NCBI GenBank assembly: GCA_015680685.1 | Contig: MNCI01035156.1 | Location: 71,905-135,904, forward strand | Reading direction: 5' to 3' | Length of the DNA stretch: 64,000 nt | Origin: Gnetum montanum | Lineage: Eukaryota; Streptophyta; Gnetopsida; Gnetales; Gnetaceae | Shown: piece after piece, positions 22,141 through 31,989 of the stretch | How the letters are laid out: every line of letters starts with the position of its first letter | How positions within the stretch are numbered: the first letter of the stretch is position 1 | Program-made: the position numbers and the translations under genes | Notes under the pieces: model-generated | Seen by the model: the letters and a program-made list of their open reading frames with translations, nothing else | What the model was told of the DNA's origin: nothing | Database searches by the model: none

Positions 22141-22292
22141 AAGTTTTGTCTTTTATGTCTATGTCCAAATTTTTTTTAATTCTTCACTGTCGCATGAATA
22201 AATTTCTAGTTAGTCAATAATCCCATACCTATTCACTATGTATTTAATTGAGCTTGTTCCTCACCTTCTTTGACTCAAGGACGAGTTTTTAC

Positions 22293-22307
22293 TTAGACAT
22301 GGGGGTA
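22293..22307 (+). promoter_or_regulatory. Polypurine tract of element C
   Basis: TTAGACATGGGGGTA stands immediately before the 3' LTR start TGATGAAG. Elements E and I have AGTCATGGGGGTA and AGTCATGGAGGTA in the same place. Confidence 0.85.
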
Positions 22308-23187
22308 TGATGAAGCACTATATAATCAAAGCGTCAACTAGGCCACGTATATGGGGCCTCGTATACATGGCCGTGTTGACATGGCCTTGTCGACGTGGCC
22401 TTCCTGCAACGACATGGCCCCGTTTACGCATCCGCCTATCCTGGCCTATAAATAAGAGGGCCTTCCACCTCATTTAGGCAATCTTTTGAGTAGTTGTAGC
22501 GAAGCTCTTGCATTTTGTTTCTGTAGGAGTTAGATTATTTTCCCAAGTGCATGCTCGCAGTGTGATGCTTGTAATTGTACGACACGTTTATTCGAGTGTG
22601 ATGTACTTGGACACGCACATGACCGGAAATAAAGATTGAGATTACTTCATCATTGTAGCGTTCACTTAGTTTTAATTATTTAATTGTTATTGTTATTTAT
22701 TATTTTCTTAGTTAATATTTCCTTACCATCATTTACTATTCTTGTTATTAACTATGGAATGAGTATGACTTAATCATGAGCATTTAAGTGTGACTACTTG
22801 GTAACCCAGTAGCGTACCTAGAATCTACGCTTGGTAATCCCAGTAGTAGTCGTGCACGAGGTCCAAGATGTGTACAGATGATTAAGGAACGGATGCTCAT
22901 CGCACTTAGGTTAGCTTAGACTTCATTTCATATTACTCGTTAGTTTAATCAATATTATTTTCCGTTGTCTCTAGGAGTAGCACTAATTTAGGATTACATC
23001 ATACACCTCACTCTAGACTAAACCATACGTGACAAAGAAAATACTAGTCTAGGTGGGAAGATAGCAAACTATGATCAACGTGTAACTATCTAGATACCAC
23101 AACTAGCCTGTCCATGGAGTTCGATCGGATCGTGCGTGAACACTCGTATTCATATGGTTGAGTGTAGGGATACCTAGCCGCTCATCA
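22308..23187 (+). repeat. 3' LTR of element C
   Basis: A complete 880-bp LTR: U3 of palindromic words, TATAAATA at 22447, a long R/U5, and the conserved end GATCGTGCGTGAACACTCG...GGTTGAGTGTAGG...CTCATCA. The reverse complement of this end matches the start of the E and I LTRs. Confidence 0.92.
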
Positions 23188-23192
23188 ACAGA

Positions 23193-24120
23193 GGCTAGTA
23201 TCATCTTCCAATACAAACAAGACTATCCACAAACTAGAAGAAAAAAGCTAGCGAGGTCTCATCAAGACATGTTAAGGACCATAGCAACTTTGATTAAATA
23301 TATGGGGCAAATAGCTGATAGTCAAATAGCTAAGCTAATGGAATTTCTTTTGCAGAATGAACAAGAGACATCCAAGCTACAGGAGGAGTTGAAGAGCTTC
23401 AGAGAAGAAAATGACTAGGTAAAAGCAACAATAACTATCAAGAAATCATTGTTTGAAAATAAAGAACAAACCATAGTGCAATTGAAGAAGAGATTAGCCA
23501 TTGTAAGTTTAGAATTGGAACAGGATAGAAAAGGAAAAGATCTAGATTATTCCTACTAGACATGAGGGATGTAATCACTAAAATAAACTATAATAGAGAA
23601 TGGATACAAGAAACTAAAGATAAAATTGTAGAAACTAAAAGGAAGTAAGCTACTTTTTTGCAAATGCAGAAAAGAGCTCAAGAGTTATATGACTTAGCCA
23701 AAACAAAAAGGAAGTACTACCACCATACAAACAAGATTTCTTAGACATGATGACAATGGCAATTATAGAAATCATGAGTGAAATTACTAAAAGGAAGCTT
23801 GATTTGGAAAAGGCTTATTCTAGTGCGAGAGCTACACTAACTAAAATAACCAACTCAATAACAAAATCAAGTCTAGGTAGGCATGAAGTTGAAGATGTTT
23901 TCAAAAGACTTAATAGTGTTGAACCAAATTCAATGAATTAAGTTATTAGAGTTCTCCTTGGTCATGGAAGGTTATCTTAGCAATTATTAATAGAAGCGCT
24001 TTAGATTCAGAGAATAAAGAAAATTTAACCAGAAATTGAACATTAGTTAAATGACTTGCAATTATATGAAGAAAACATGTGGAGTGTGGAGCCTTACTTT
24101 TTGTAACTATTGTAACTACT
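23193..24120 (+). pseudogene. Decayed coding region of unknown family, part 2 (coiled coil)
   Basis: Just beyond the nested element the text becomes codon-like again. An open frame runs through 23158-23418 and on past one stop. It reads RRKKLARSHQDMLRTIATLI, LMEFLLQNEQETSKLQEELK and SFREEND, with heptad-like spacing of leucines, then VQLKKRLAIVSLELEQDRKG, a clear coiled-coil pattern rich in E, K and Q. A second open piece (23747-23941) continues in the same style (KRKLDLEKAYSSARATLTKI). The short frame at 24136, MPKAKGRRTFRGKGKNYL, could be the start of something else. With part 1 it was probably one gene before element C inserted. Confidence 0.5.
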
Positions 24121-24853
24121 TGTGGCTATTATATAATGCCTAAAGCAAAAGGAAGAAGGACATTCAGGGGCAAGGGAAAGAATTACTTATAAGAAAGCTT
24201 GTAAAGACTATTATCATATAACGACATTCTAAACAAGTTTTATCTATCTCTATTGGCTTTCATCTCTTAGCTAGCATATCTAATTTGAATAGTTATTCCT
24301 ATCTTGTCTAGCTTAAATGTTGCATAAATACACATTAATAGATTGTTAGTTTGTAATAGGTTATTTTCTCTATAGGTTGAGGTTTAGCTTGTTCTTGTTA
24401 CTCTGATTAAATGATATATCTTCTACAAGTGTTAGTTCTTAATCCATTTGGCATATAAATATTATTTTCTTTATATAATTCTAAGCTTTAAGAATAATTT
24501 TATTTCCTTAGTTTCTTGCTCTCTTTGGCAAAAATTTTATGATCTTGATTTAGAAAGTTATTTAGTAGATTGCTCAAAATTAAAGATTGACATTTTCTAT
24601 AAAACCTTTCATTCACTATATGTGTTTTGTGCAAGATCCAAAGCTAGACTTATATGAGAGCTATTCAATTTCTTTTGTTATGTTAAGAGACAACTAGAAG
24701 GGATAGTCATAGTTATATAAAACAAAAAAAATTAGATTTATTTTTAATATTAAATACACTTAGCCATATTAAGCTCATTAGAAACAATTAGAAGCTATTT
24801 GTGGGTATCCATGACTTGGTGGTACCAAAGATCAGGAACCATCTAAAACAAGT
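24121..24853. other. AT-rich stretch, nothing recognised
   Basis: Short open frames only (for example 24448-24657), without motifs. Confidence 0.4.
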
Positions 24854-26227
24854 TGTTAGGACTGTCTCCTATGGAAGGGTCACTCCTCTACCCCATTAGT
24901 GTCACATGATACAATTTTATATTTCAAAGATGAAAGGTAAAGAGAAGGTAAAGAGAAGTCAAATATGGATCCTCCAATGCCACGTGTCATGTGTTGCACC
25001 CTTGGGACCATCTAAGGCCTCATGTGGTCATTCCTCCTTTGTTGAAACCATGTAAAATACATAGGTGACATATATTCTTGAGTTGGGACCAAAACTCTCC
25101 TCTCCTTATGATTTAGTTGGTGATTAGGGGGTTATTTGTAGCCATGCTCAGAGTTGAGTGCGCTTCCAAGCACCTCCTCTTATTTCTATTTATTCCATGT
25201 ATAAGCTACTCTAAAACTTGAGGCATTCCAAGAAAATTCCATTGATCTATGATTGAAGCTTTAAGTAATAGAAGAAGAGAAGTATTTGCCTCCATGCCAT
25301 TGTCTCAATTACCTCATTTAGTTATTTTATCTATTTCAATTACATATGAAAATCTCATTGTTTTCATTAATTTCAACCTTATTCCAATTCAATGTCATCT
25401 TTGTTATAAATTAGAAGAAGAAAGAAGAAGAATATCTTACTAGGATATCAATCTCCATTATTGCACTTGGTGGTTTCATTGTGTTTATAGGTATGAAAGA
25501 AAGATCAAGTTGAAGAAAGGATTTCTTGGCCAACCAAGAACCTATTGAAGATCAAAGAGCAAGTTCAACTAAAAATTCACTTTGGCTCCTCAAGTAATGT
25601 AAAAATCCTCTTGTATCAACCATTTTGGATTATTTTTACTGCAACTCAAATGTCCATTCCTTCTTCTGCCAGCTTAGATTAGTTGGTGCTCCATTCTAAT
25701 ATCATTTCATGATTAATTTCAGAGTTCCTATAAGATTATGAGTTGACCATGACTCATGGTATCCTTAGAGATATACCACAACCTCACCATGAATTATGAT
25801 CTTTTAGATAAAGAAATATTTACTATTTCTATAGATTAAGACTTCACTACGTGTCATTGTATTACAACACGAGCCCACCATAACTCATGGTCTTGAAGAA
25901 GTTACCAAAAAGAATGGAGACAAATGTTAACATATTTTGTTTTAACCACAATCTAACTCTGACCTATAATCATGACAACCATGATCACACCATGACTTAT
26001 GGTCTCCTTCCATGAGTGTTCCATACTCATGGTTATTCTTCTTGGCTCTAAGACATTTCATGATCCATGGTCCCAAACCATGACCTAATCATGACCCATG
26101 GTTTGCAATACGAGGAGTCCATCACCACTCATGATCTTAGTTATAGTGAATTTTTTAGCTAAATTTTGAGATAGGGGAAATGTTTCACATAGGAAAAATG
26201 AATATTATTCTACTACTACCTTTGGCA
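24854..26227 (+). repeat. Probable 5' LTR of copia fragment D
   Basis: The end is set by the primer site at 26230, leaving ...CTTTGGCA as the terminus. The start TGTTAGGACTGTC at 24854 is a typical copia LTR beginning but is chosen by eye only, since no 3' partner is present. It contains the CCATGA/TCATGG palindrome array at 25746-26130. Confidence 0.45.
25746..26130. repeat. Array of CCATGA...TCATGG palindromes
   Basis: ACCATGACTCATGGT is at 25746-25760, ACCATAACTCATGGT at 25877 and ACCATGACTTATGGT at 25989. A stem-loop with arms CCATGAGT and ACTCATGG around a 7-base loop lies at 26010-26032. A longer version lies at 26077-26102, and weaker copies at about 25787, 25970 and 26060. All are within 380 bp that end about 100 bp before the copia primer site. 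Confidence 0.75.
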
Positions 26228-26229
26228 AT

Positions 26230-26245
26230 TGGTATTAAAGCTTAT
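26230..26245 (+). promoter_or_regulatory. Primer binding site of copia fragment D
   Basis: TGGTATTAAAGCTTAT corresponds to the copia initiator-Met primer site TGGTATCAGAGCTTAT with two substitutions. Confidence 0.7.
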
Positions 26246-26289
26246 TGTTGAATTCAAAGGCTGTTAAAGGAAGTTCTCAAGTGTTCCAT

Positions 26290-26740
26290 CATCTTTAATG
26301 AAAAGAATTCTTTTACCTATTGGAGCATGCTAATTAGGGGCTCTTTTGAGATCAATAAATGTTTAGCAATGATGAAGAATGACTTTAATGAGGTCGATAC
26401 CTTTCTTCTCTCTCAAGCCTAAGTGAGGAAGCAAAATGAAGACAAGAAGAAGAATGCAGTGGCCAAGATAATCATGTGTAACTCTTTGAGTGAGATCATT
26501 GGGACCAAGATAATTAACAAGCGAGATGACAAGGTTTTTTGGGATGCACTTGTGCAAGGATGTGTAAGATTAAGAAAAATCAATTTTTTCTCACACTTTT
26601 GAAGGTATATACATTTATCAACAATGTTCTTAATAAAACTAAATGAGACTATAACATTGTGAAACTTTATGTGTCATTGTCAAGAGGGTTGCTTTATTTC
26701 TTTAACTTGCAAATCAAGTGACTATTCTAATTGAAATCCT
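26290..26740 (+). pseudogene. gag of copia fragment D
   Basis: One frame reads FNEKNSFTYWSMLIRGSFEI, then NKCLAMMKNDFNEVDTFLLS, and after a stop NAVAKIIMCNSLSEIIGTK and KVFWDALVQ. This is the usual start of copia gag (FNGKNYFTWS...W.DM...AL..I..SLS..I). It sits 60 bp after the primer site, as expected. Beyond about 26740 the coding trace fades, and no protease, integrase or RT can be followed. It is a 5' relic of an element. Confidence 0.65.
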
Positions 26741-26744
26741 TAGG

Positions 26745-28464
26745 CTATTTCATTTAAAATGTCATTTTGGCATCTATTTGGTGGAGCTCCAATTCAAAAT
26801 GAGTCACTAAAGCCATGATTATTCTAAATGAATCATTTTTTAGTACTTTACAAAAGGTTTCATGGTAATCAATGCACTCTATGGTGAATCCATTAAATTA
26901 GCTTTATATCAGTTGACATTCAAAATGGATTTTTTCCCTATAGATCTAATTTCAATGATTTCTTTAGTAATTCAATAAGATTTTAGACATTTATTTTTAG
27001 TGAGAAAGTCCATTTATTACTTTATGAAAACATACCAAAATATGGAATTTCCTTCACTCATTGCTCAGGAAAAATGAAATAGGATTATCCTTAGGTTCAA
27101 CATCAAAGCTAGATTGTTTGGGAGATAGCTATTAAAGATTCATTGGATTCCTTCATGTTCTCAAATTATAACCTTTGAGGAAATTCCCTTCTGTTAAATT
27201 CAAGATCTTTAAGAAAGTATTTTTACTTTTCAAGTAAACTCAAATCTTCCTGTGGATAGAGGTTGCATCACACATGAATTTACATGTCAAATTTATTAAT
27301 AAGACTTGTAAACCTAAAAAATATAATCTATATCTATGGGCTTAGGAATATTTATTCTAGATTCACTATCTCATACCAATTAGATAGAATAAGTACATCA
27401 TTGTGGGCCCAAATAATTAACTTATGAACTAATTATATTTCTTTAAATTGCATGATTATCTTAAAATATCATTATGACTTAAGTGTTATGGCTATTCCTA
27501 AGTCATTTTAGATTCTTACTTATTCTACCATCAAGAATATGAGGATTAGTTGACAATTTAAAAATTCAACTAATGAACTGAGTAGCACTTCATTATATAC
27601 ATGATAATGTATATGCTTTATGATACTAATGAGGAATAGACTATGTGATCACATAGCATTGAATGCATAACAATTTAACCCTAATATTCAAAATAATCCA
27701 TAACTAGCATTTTACCTAGGCTAAATTTTTATTTGTTGTACAACTTTAAAACATAAAAGTTGTTCTTAAATAGTGTAAATGTAGTAGACTTATGTAATAG
27801 CAAAAGAATATTTTCACAATAGCAAAATAATGATCATGTAAGCCTTCATTGCTACAAGTGCTTATTACATAGAATATGTATACTTTATATGTAAGGACAA
27901 AAATGATTGATGTGCTTAATAAAGTCATGCATTTCAAATAATCCTTTTAGGTTATTAACTTATCAATGTGACTTAAGATGCTATGTCTACTCTTAATTCA
28001 TACATCATATTATCATATAATTCATAAAAAATATTAAGTTTTCACTAATGATCTCTATAGGTAACTAAGGAAAACAACAACTATCATTACAAATTTTGAG
28101 GTTCTTTTCTATTGCTAAAGCTTCCTTGAAGACATTTTTTTCTATATTCAAAAATGTTTCAAAGGTCCTAGCCTTAAGTTAGTAACCAATTGTGGTGTAT
28201 TTTAAAATCATTAAAACATATAAAAGATTGTTAATCACTACAATAGTATATGACTTAACTGGTCTCCTAATATGTCATGAAATTTTGAATTTAATTGTCA
28301 CTATAAACTTATCCTTATCAATGCCTTCAATGTCTTTCCAACCAACCTCATTATATAATGTCTCTTCCATTGGGATTTTCTCCACTAGAGTTTTAAAGAA
28401 ATTCATAGTTCACTTGAAGTGAATAATATTATTTTCAAACTTATCATGTTGAAGTATCATACTC
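26745..28464. other. AT-rich stretch left of element E, no gene recognised
   Basis: No convincing domain in any frame. A small perfect inverted repeat with 9-bp arms (ATTAGTTGA / TCAACTAAT) occurs at about 27545-27575. It may be the remainder of copia D. Confidence 0.4.
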
Positions 28465-28469
28465 ACCAT
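28465..28469. repeat. Target site duplication of element E, left copy
   Basis: ACCAT directly precedes the LTR start TGATGAG and is repeated as ACCAT at 35464-35468 directly after the other LTR. Confidence 0.9.
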
Positions 28470-29311
28470 TGATGAGTTGCAAGGTACCCCTACACTCAAC
28501 CATACGAATACGAGCATAACATGCGCAATCCGGTCGGACTCCGCAGACTAAGTGCCTACACACCTCATGGAACACTTAAGGTTAATTATTCGTTGTCTTC
28601 CCAGACTTACATGTATTTGTCACGGTATGGTTAAGTAAGTCCGAGGTATATGATTTTTATTATCTTTTCGATTTTATCTCCTAAGCTTATAAGGTAAAGG
28701 GTTGAAGAGACTAATTAACTAACTTTAACTAACTAACTAAGTCTTAATTAACCTAGCATCAGCATCTATTCCCACTTACCATTCACACCTTGAATCGATG
28801 AAACCTTCATTACCAAATGCTAATCGTTGTTGGGATGACCAAGCATAATGCACGTGCTTGAAGCAATCGTACTGAGACACTTAACTAGGAGAGAAGGGTT
28901 GAGAGAGTTTAATGACTAATAAAGTAATTAAATGATAAATAGTAAATAAAAATAAACAAAATCCTAATTAGCCTATTCCATGCATTGTAAGGTTTATCCA
29001 AGAAGTTCATCTTTATTTCCGTACACAAACATATGTTCAGGTACAATATTTGCTCAAATAAAGATACGTTCACTTTGGATCTCCTACTACGGGCACATGG
29101 AAAATATTCTATCTCTCGAAAGGTCAAACTGCCAGAGTTTTGCTACGGTCTAGGCCTAGATTGGAAAACAAGGGAGAGCTACCTCTTATTTATAGACTTT
29201 GCGATGCACCACAATATCGCGTACGCGATATCGCGGGGGATGACGTGATATCACGTACACGATATTACGTGGGATGCGATATCACGGCCCATGTGATATT
29301 GCATCCCATCA
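28470..29311 (-). repeat. 3' LTR of element E
   Basis: It is 842 bp and in plus orientation starts TGATGAG and ends CCCATCA. The promoter reads CTATAAATAAGAGG on the minus strand (near 29190-29204). U3 is only about 110 bp and contains the perfect 18-bp palindrome ATATCGCGTACGCGATAT (29214-29231) and ACGTGATATCACGT (29243-29256). Confidence 0.93.
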
Positions 29312-29326
29312 TACCCCCATGACTGA
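29312..29326 (-). promoter_or_regulatory. Polypurine tract of element E
   Basis: On the minus strand TTCAGTCATGGGGGTA abuts the LTR end TGATGGG. This is the priming site for plus-strand DNA. Confidence 0.85.
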
Positions 29327-31010
29327 ATAAAAACTCGTCCTCAAGTTCATTACAAAATATTGGGATAGTATGGGATTATTGACTCAAATGGAACTAATGG
29401 GATGACATGTGAACGGATCATCATTACAAGACAAGATAAAACTGGTGTTCATGACAACAATAGTGAACATCTTATTACATTTAACATCAGGCCTTATTTG
29501 GCAGCTGAGAAAGAGAGAGAGAAAGAAGTGTTGCTGCTGCCAACGCCAAGATTGTGCCTTTCATTGTCCATTCGTAAGCACGCTATCCACCTCGTTCTTT
29601 GCATAGTTGCTTTAGCACTGCTCCATTCCAAGTGTTCCTTCCAGATGCAATCCTTAGTGTATGATTGCCATCTACACACACAACACAGTCTTTATATTAG
29701 CAAGGGTAAATGAATTTCAATGCAGTTGATACCTTGCTTTGGTGAAAGGTCCATTGGCTGAGTTGTGGTATGGTTGATACGGATCTAGAGATACAATGGT
29801 GGTGACTACCGAAGGTGTAGGGGTTAGGAGAAAATTGAAAAAATTGGGCCCTGTACCCCCATGACTAATAGCGAACCTCCGGTAGTGATAAAATGGAGAA
29901 AGAATAAAGAACAAGAAAGATGGAGAAAAAGAGACAACGATAACATCGATGAAATGGATGTCAAGATGGAAATGAACAAAATAAATTAGATTGCAAGAAT
30001 GTTAGGGAAAAGAAGTTAACTGGTACACCAAATAGGAATGCCAGTGGGTCCTCCCCAAAGCAGGCTCATGCCCTTAATGCCTTGACAAACCCACATTCAA
30101 AGAGTTCGTAGGCTTTGAGAATGTCATTTGGAACAAGAGTTAAAGTCTTAATCGCAAGAATTTACCAAAAATAAAACAATGCATCAACCAAAATATATAC
30201 ACTAATCATACAACTGGAAATGAGGTGAACAATGGAGATAAGGATGGAGAGAAGAGAATGGAATCAAATCCCAAGAACAAGGTGGTGTACAGCCCCTTGT
30301 GTGTTGCATGATTAATGTGACTTAGAAAATCTCATTCCAACTTTGGCCTCAAACAAAGCACTTCCAGTGACTTCACATTAATGCATTTGGTCAAACCATC
30401 CTCTTGATGTAATAAGAATGCCTTCACCCAAGAGCCACCACCATTCCGACAAAACAAGAATGAGAGAATGGGAAGCGAGAAGGGCCTTAGTTAGAGGGAA
30501 CATTTTTATTTTGAGTTCCATAACCAATGCTTGTAGCCCAAATCATTATTTTTTCTAATGGGTGTGCTTTGAATTCTCACAGTTTTTTTTTGTTTTATGT
30601 GTTTATGCGTAAGAACCACACCATGCAAAGACTTGTTATTTTTATTAGCTCAACTTCCTAATGATGGGGGTGACATCGAAATGGTAAGAAAACTCACAAA
30701 GAAAACATCCAAGCACCGAAGAGAATGGCCAACACAAAAGCATCAAGTTCCCTTGAAGTCACACCCTTTTCAATCCTTGAGTCCTTCCTTAGTTTGAGAA
30801 ATGCCCAATCACCGATTCGTTAGAGTTCTTATTATTGAAAGGGACTATACATTTCCAAGCCAAGAGAGACCCTAGAAATCAGTGGATATATGGATGAAGT
30901 GAACTCATTGCCTGCTATATCAAAAGAAACATACCTTAGTATCAACATCATAACTTAAAGGTAAAAATCAAACATTAGCAATCAATAAGAAAATAGTTCA
31001 TANTAGTTAA
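29327..31010 (-). other. 3' internal region of element E, untranslated, shared with C and I
   Basis: It contains the conserved core CTGCTTTGGGGAGGACCCACT (30045-30070, minus strand), a second AGTCATGGGGGT motif at 29842-29853, and the AGGGTGTGACTTCAAGGG block near 30760, all with counterparts in C or I. Plus-strand open frames here (29402-29713, 30597-30797) are chance. The 3' ORF seen in C and I could not be identified. Confidence 0.6.
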
Positions 31011-31015
31011 AGAAA

Positions 31016-31137
31016 TTTGTAAAAAAAATGTGCAAAAAAAAATGTGTGAAACAAAAATGTGTAAAACAAAAACTTATAAAACAAAAATGTGTAAAAAAAC
31101 TTGTAAAACAAAAACGTGTAAAACAAAAACTTAAAAA
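31016..31137. repeat. A-rich tandem repeat (AAAACAAAAATGTGTA-type)
   Basis: Units of about 15-17 bp such as AAACAAAAATGTGTAA and AAACAAAAACTTGTAA repeat seven to eight times. A frame that stays open through it encodes only FLFYTFLFYKF-type repeats. It lies between the 3' block and the truncated pol junction. Confidence 0.85.
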
Positions 31138-31214
31138 TAACTAAGGGGCCCAAATGATTAGCATAGGTGGCCATCTCCCCCATGACTGAATGGAAAGGGA
31201 GAGATCTAAAATAA

Positions 31215-31885
31215 TGAGAGACTATTTGAATTTTTAAGAAGTTTCCAACTTCTCCCAACTGATGTTCTTAGATTAAGGGGTGGAAGTAGGTGATGCTCAT
31301 ATTCCAATGTATCTATGCCTTCATTGTTAACATGAGTTGTTTCCCTAGTTCGTTTCATGCATATTTTTCCATTGCTCTTCCAAGTAGCTGTCAACCATGG
31401 GGTATCTACTACTTGTTGTGTGGTTGCAACATACAGGCATCTTTGTCTTACAATTTCAAGGATACACCTATTGCATGGAGAAGATGCGGAGCATTCCTCC
31501 ATGTCATCACCTGATGAGTAACTGTATGTGATGCATGGAACTTTCTTCTTCTTGATGTTTTCATAAATGTTTACCTTAGATATTTCCAAGGAAAGATCGC
31601 GAATCCCTAGGCATGCGTCTATTGTACTTAGCCATGCCCTTCCCATTATAATTGGGAAGTCCCCTTTATCATTGTTAACTTCTATCACTAGGAAATCAGC
31701 TAGGTAAGACCAACCACACACAATAGTAACAATGTCCTCCACCAATCCCAAGGGAATGGTGATGGACTAGTCTACCAGCTCTAGTTGAATGTTGCTCTTC
31801 TTAAGTTGGGGCAGGTTCCAGGCTTGATACATTTCTCATGAAATTAAGTTGACTCCGGAACCTGAGTTAAGAAGAGCCTTATGAG
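31215..31885 (-). pseudogene. Aspartic protease region of element E
   Basis: It is homologous to the protease of element A. The minus strand reads ALLNSGSGVNLIS (about 31885-31845), where the catalytic Asp codon is AAC (Asn), then a stop, QAWNLPQLKKSNIQLELV, a second stop and the long open part from 31751: GLVEDIVTIVCGWSYLADFL, then NNDKGDFPIIMGRAWLSTID and LGIRDLSLEI. The C-terminal extension to 31206 is unique and ends at the deletion junction. The D-to-N change removes the catalytic residue. The family is clear and the protein inactive. Confidence 0.82.
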
Positions 31886-31989
31886 GTTCATTTCTAGCAA
31901 CTTGGAGGTAGATTAAGGGACTTCCAGGGTTAGATAGTTTCCTAGGAAGGTGGCCTAGCTTGATCCAATCAGTTACGATATGTGTTAAC

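Larger units (their letters stand above)
18079..23187 (+). mobile_element. Element C: pol-less Athila-like LTR element nested in an older coding region
   Basis: It is bounded by LTRs starting TGAATAAG (18079) and TGATGAAG (22308), the second ending GCTCATCA at 23187. The flanking 5-mers ACATA (18074-18078) and ACAGA (23188-23192) look like a target duplication with one change. Between the LTRs lie an assembly gap, the C-terminal part of gag (19500-20309), an untranslated block shared with E and I (about 20700-21480), a short 3' ORF start (21698) and a polypurine tract. Only about 2.9 kb of internal sequence follows the gap, without protease, RT or integrase, so it is a non-autonomous derivative. 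Confidence 0.85.

Noticed and set aside
29402-29713. 103-codon plus-strand frame
   Set aside because: It lies antisense to the untranslated 3' region of element E, with no motif.
31007-31258. Minus-strand open frame with FLFYTFLFYKF repeats
   Set aside because: It is the translation of an A-rich tandem repeat.
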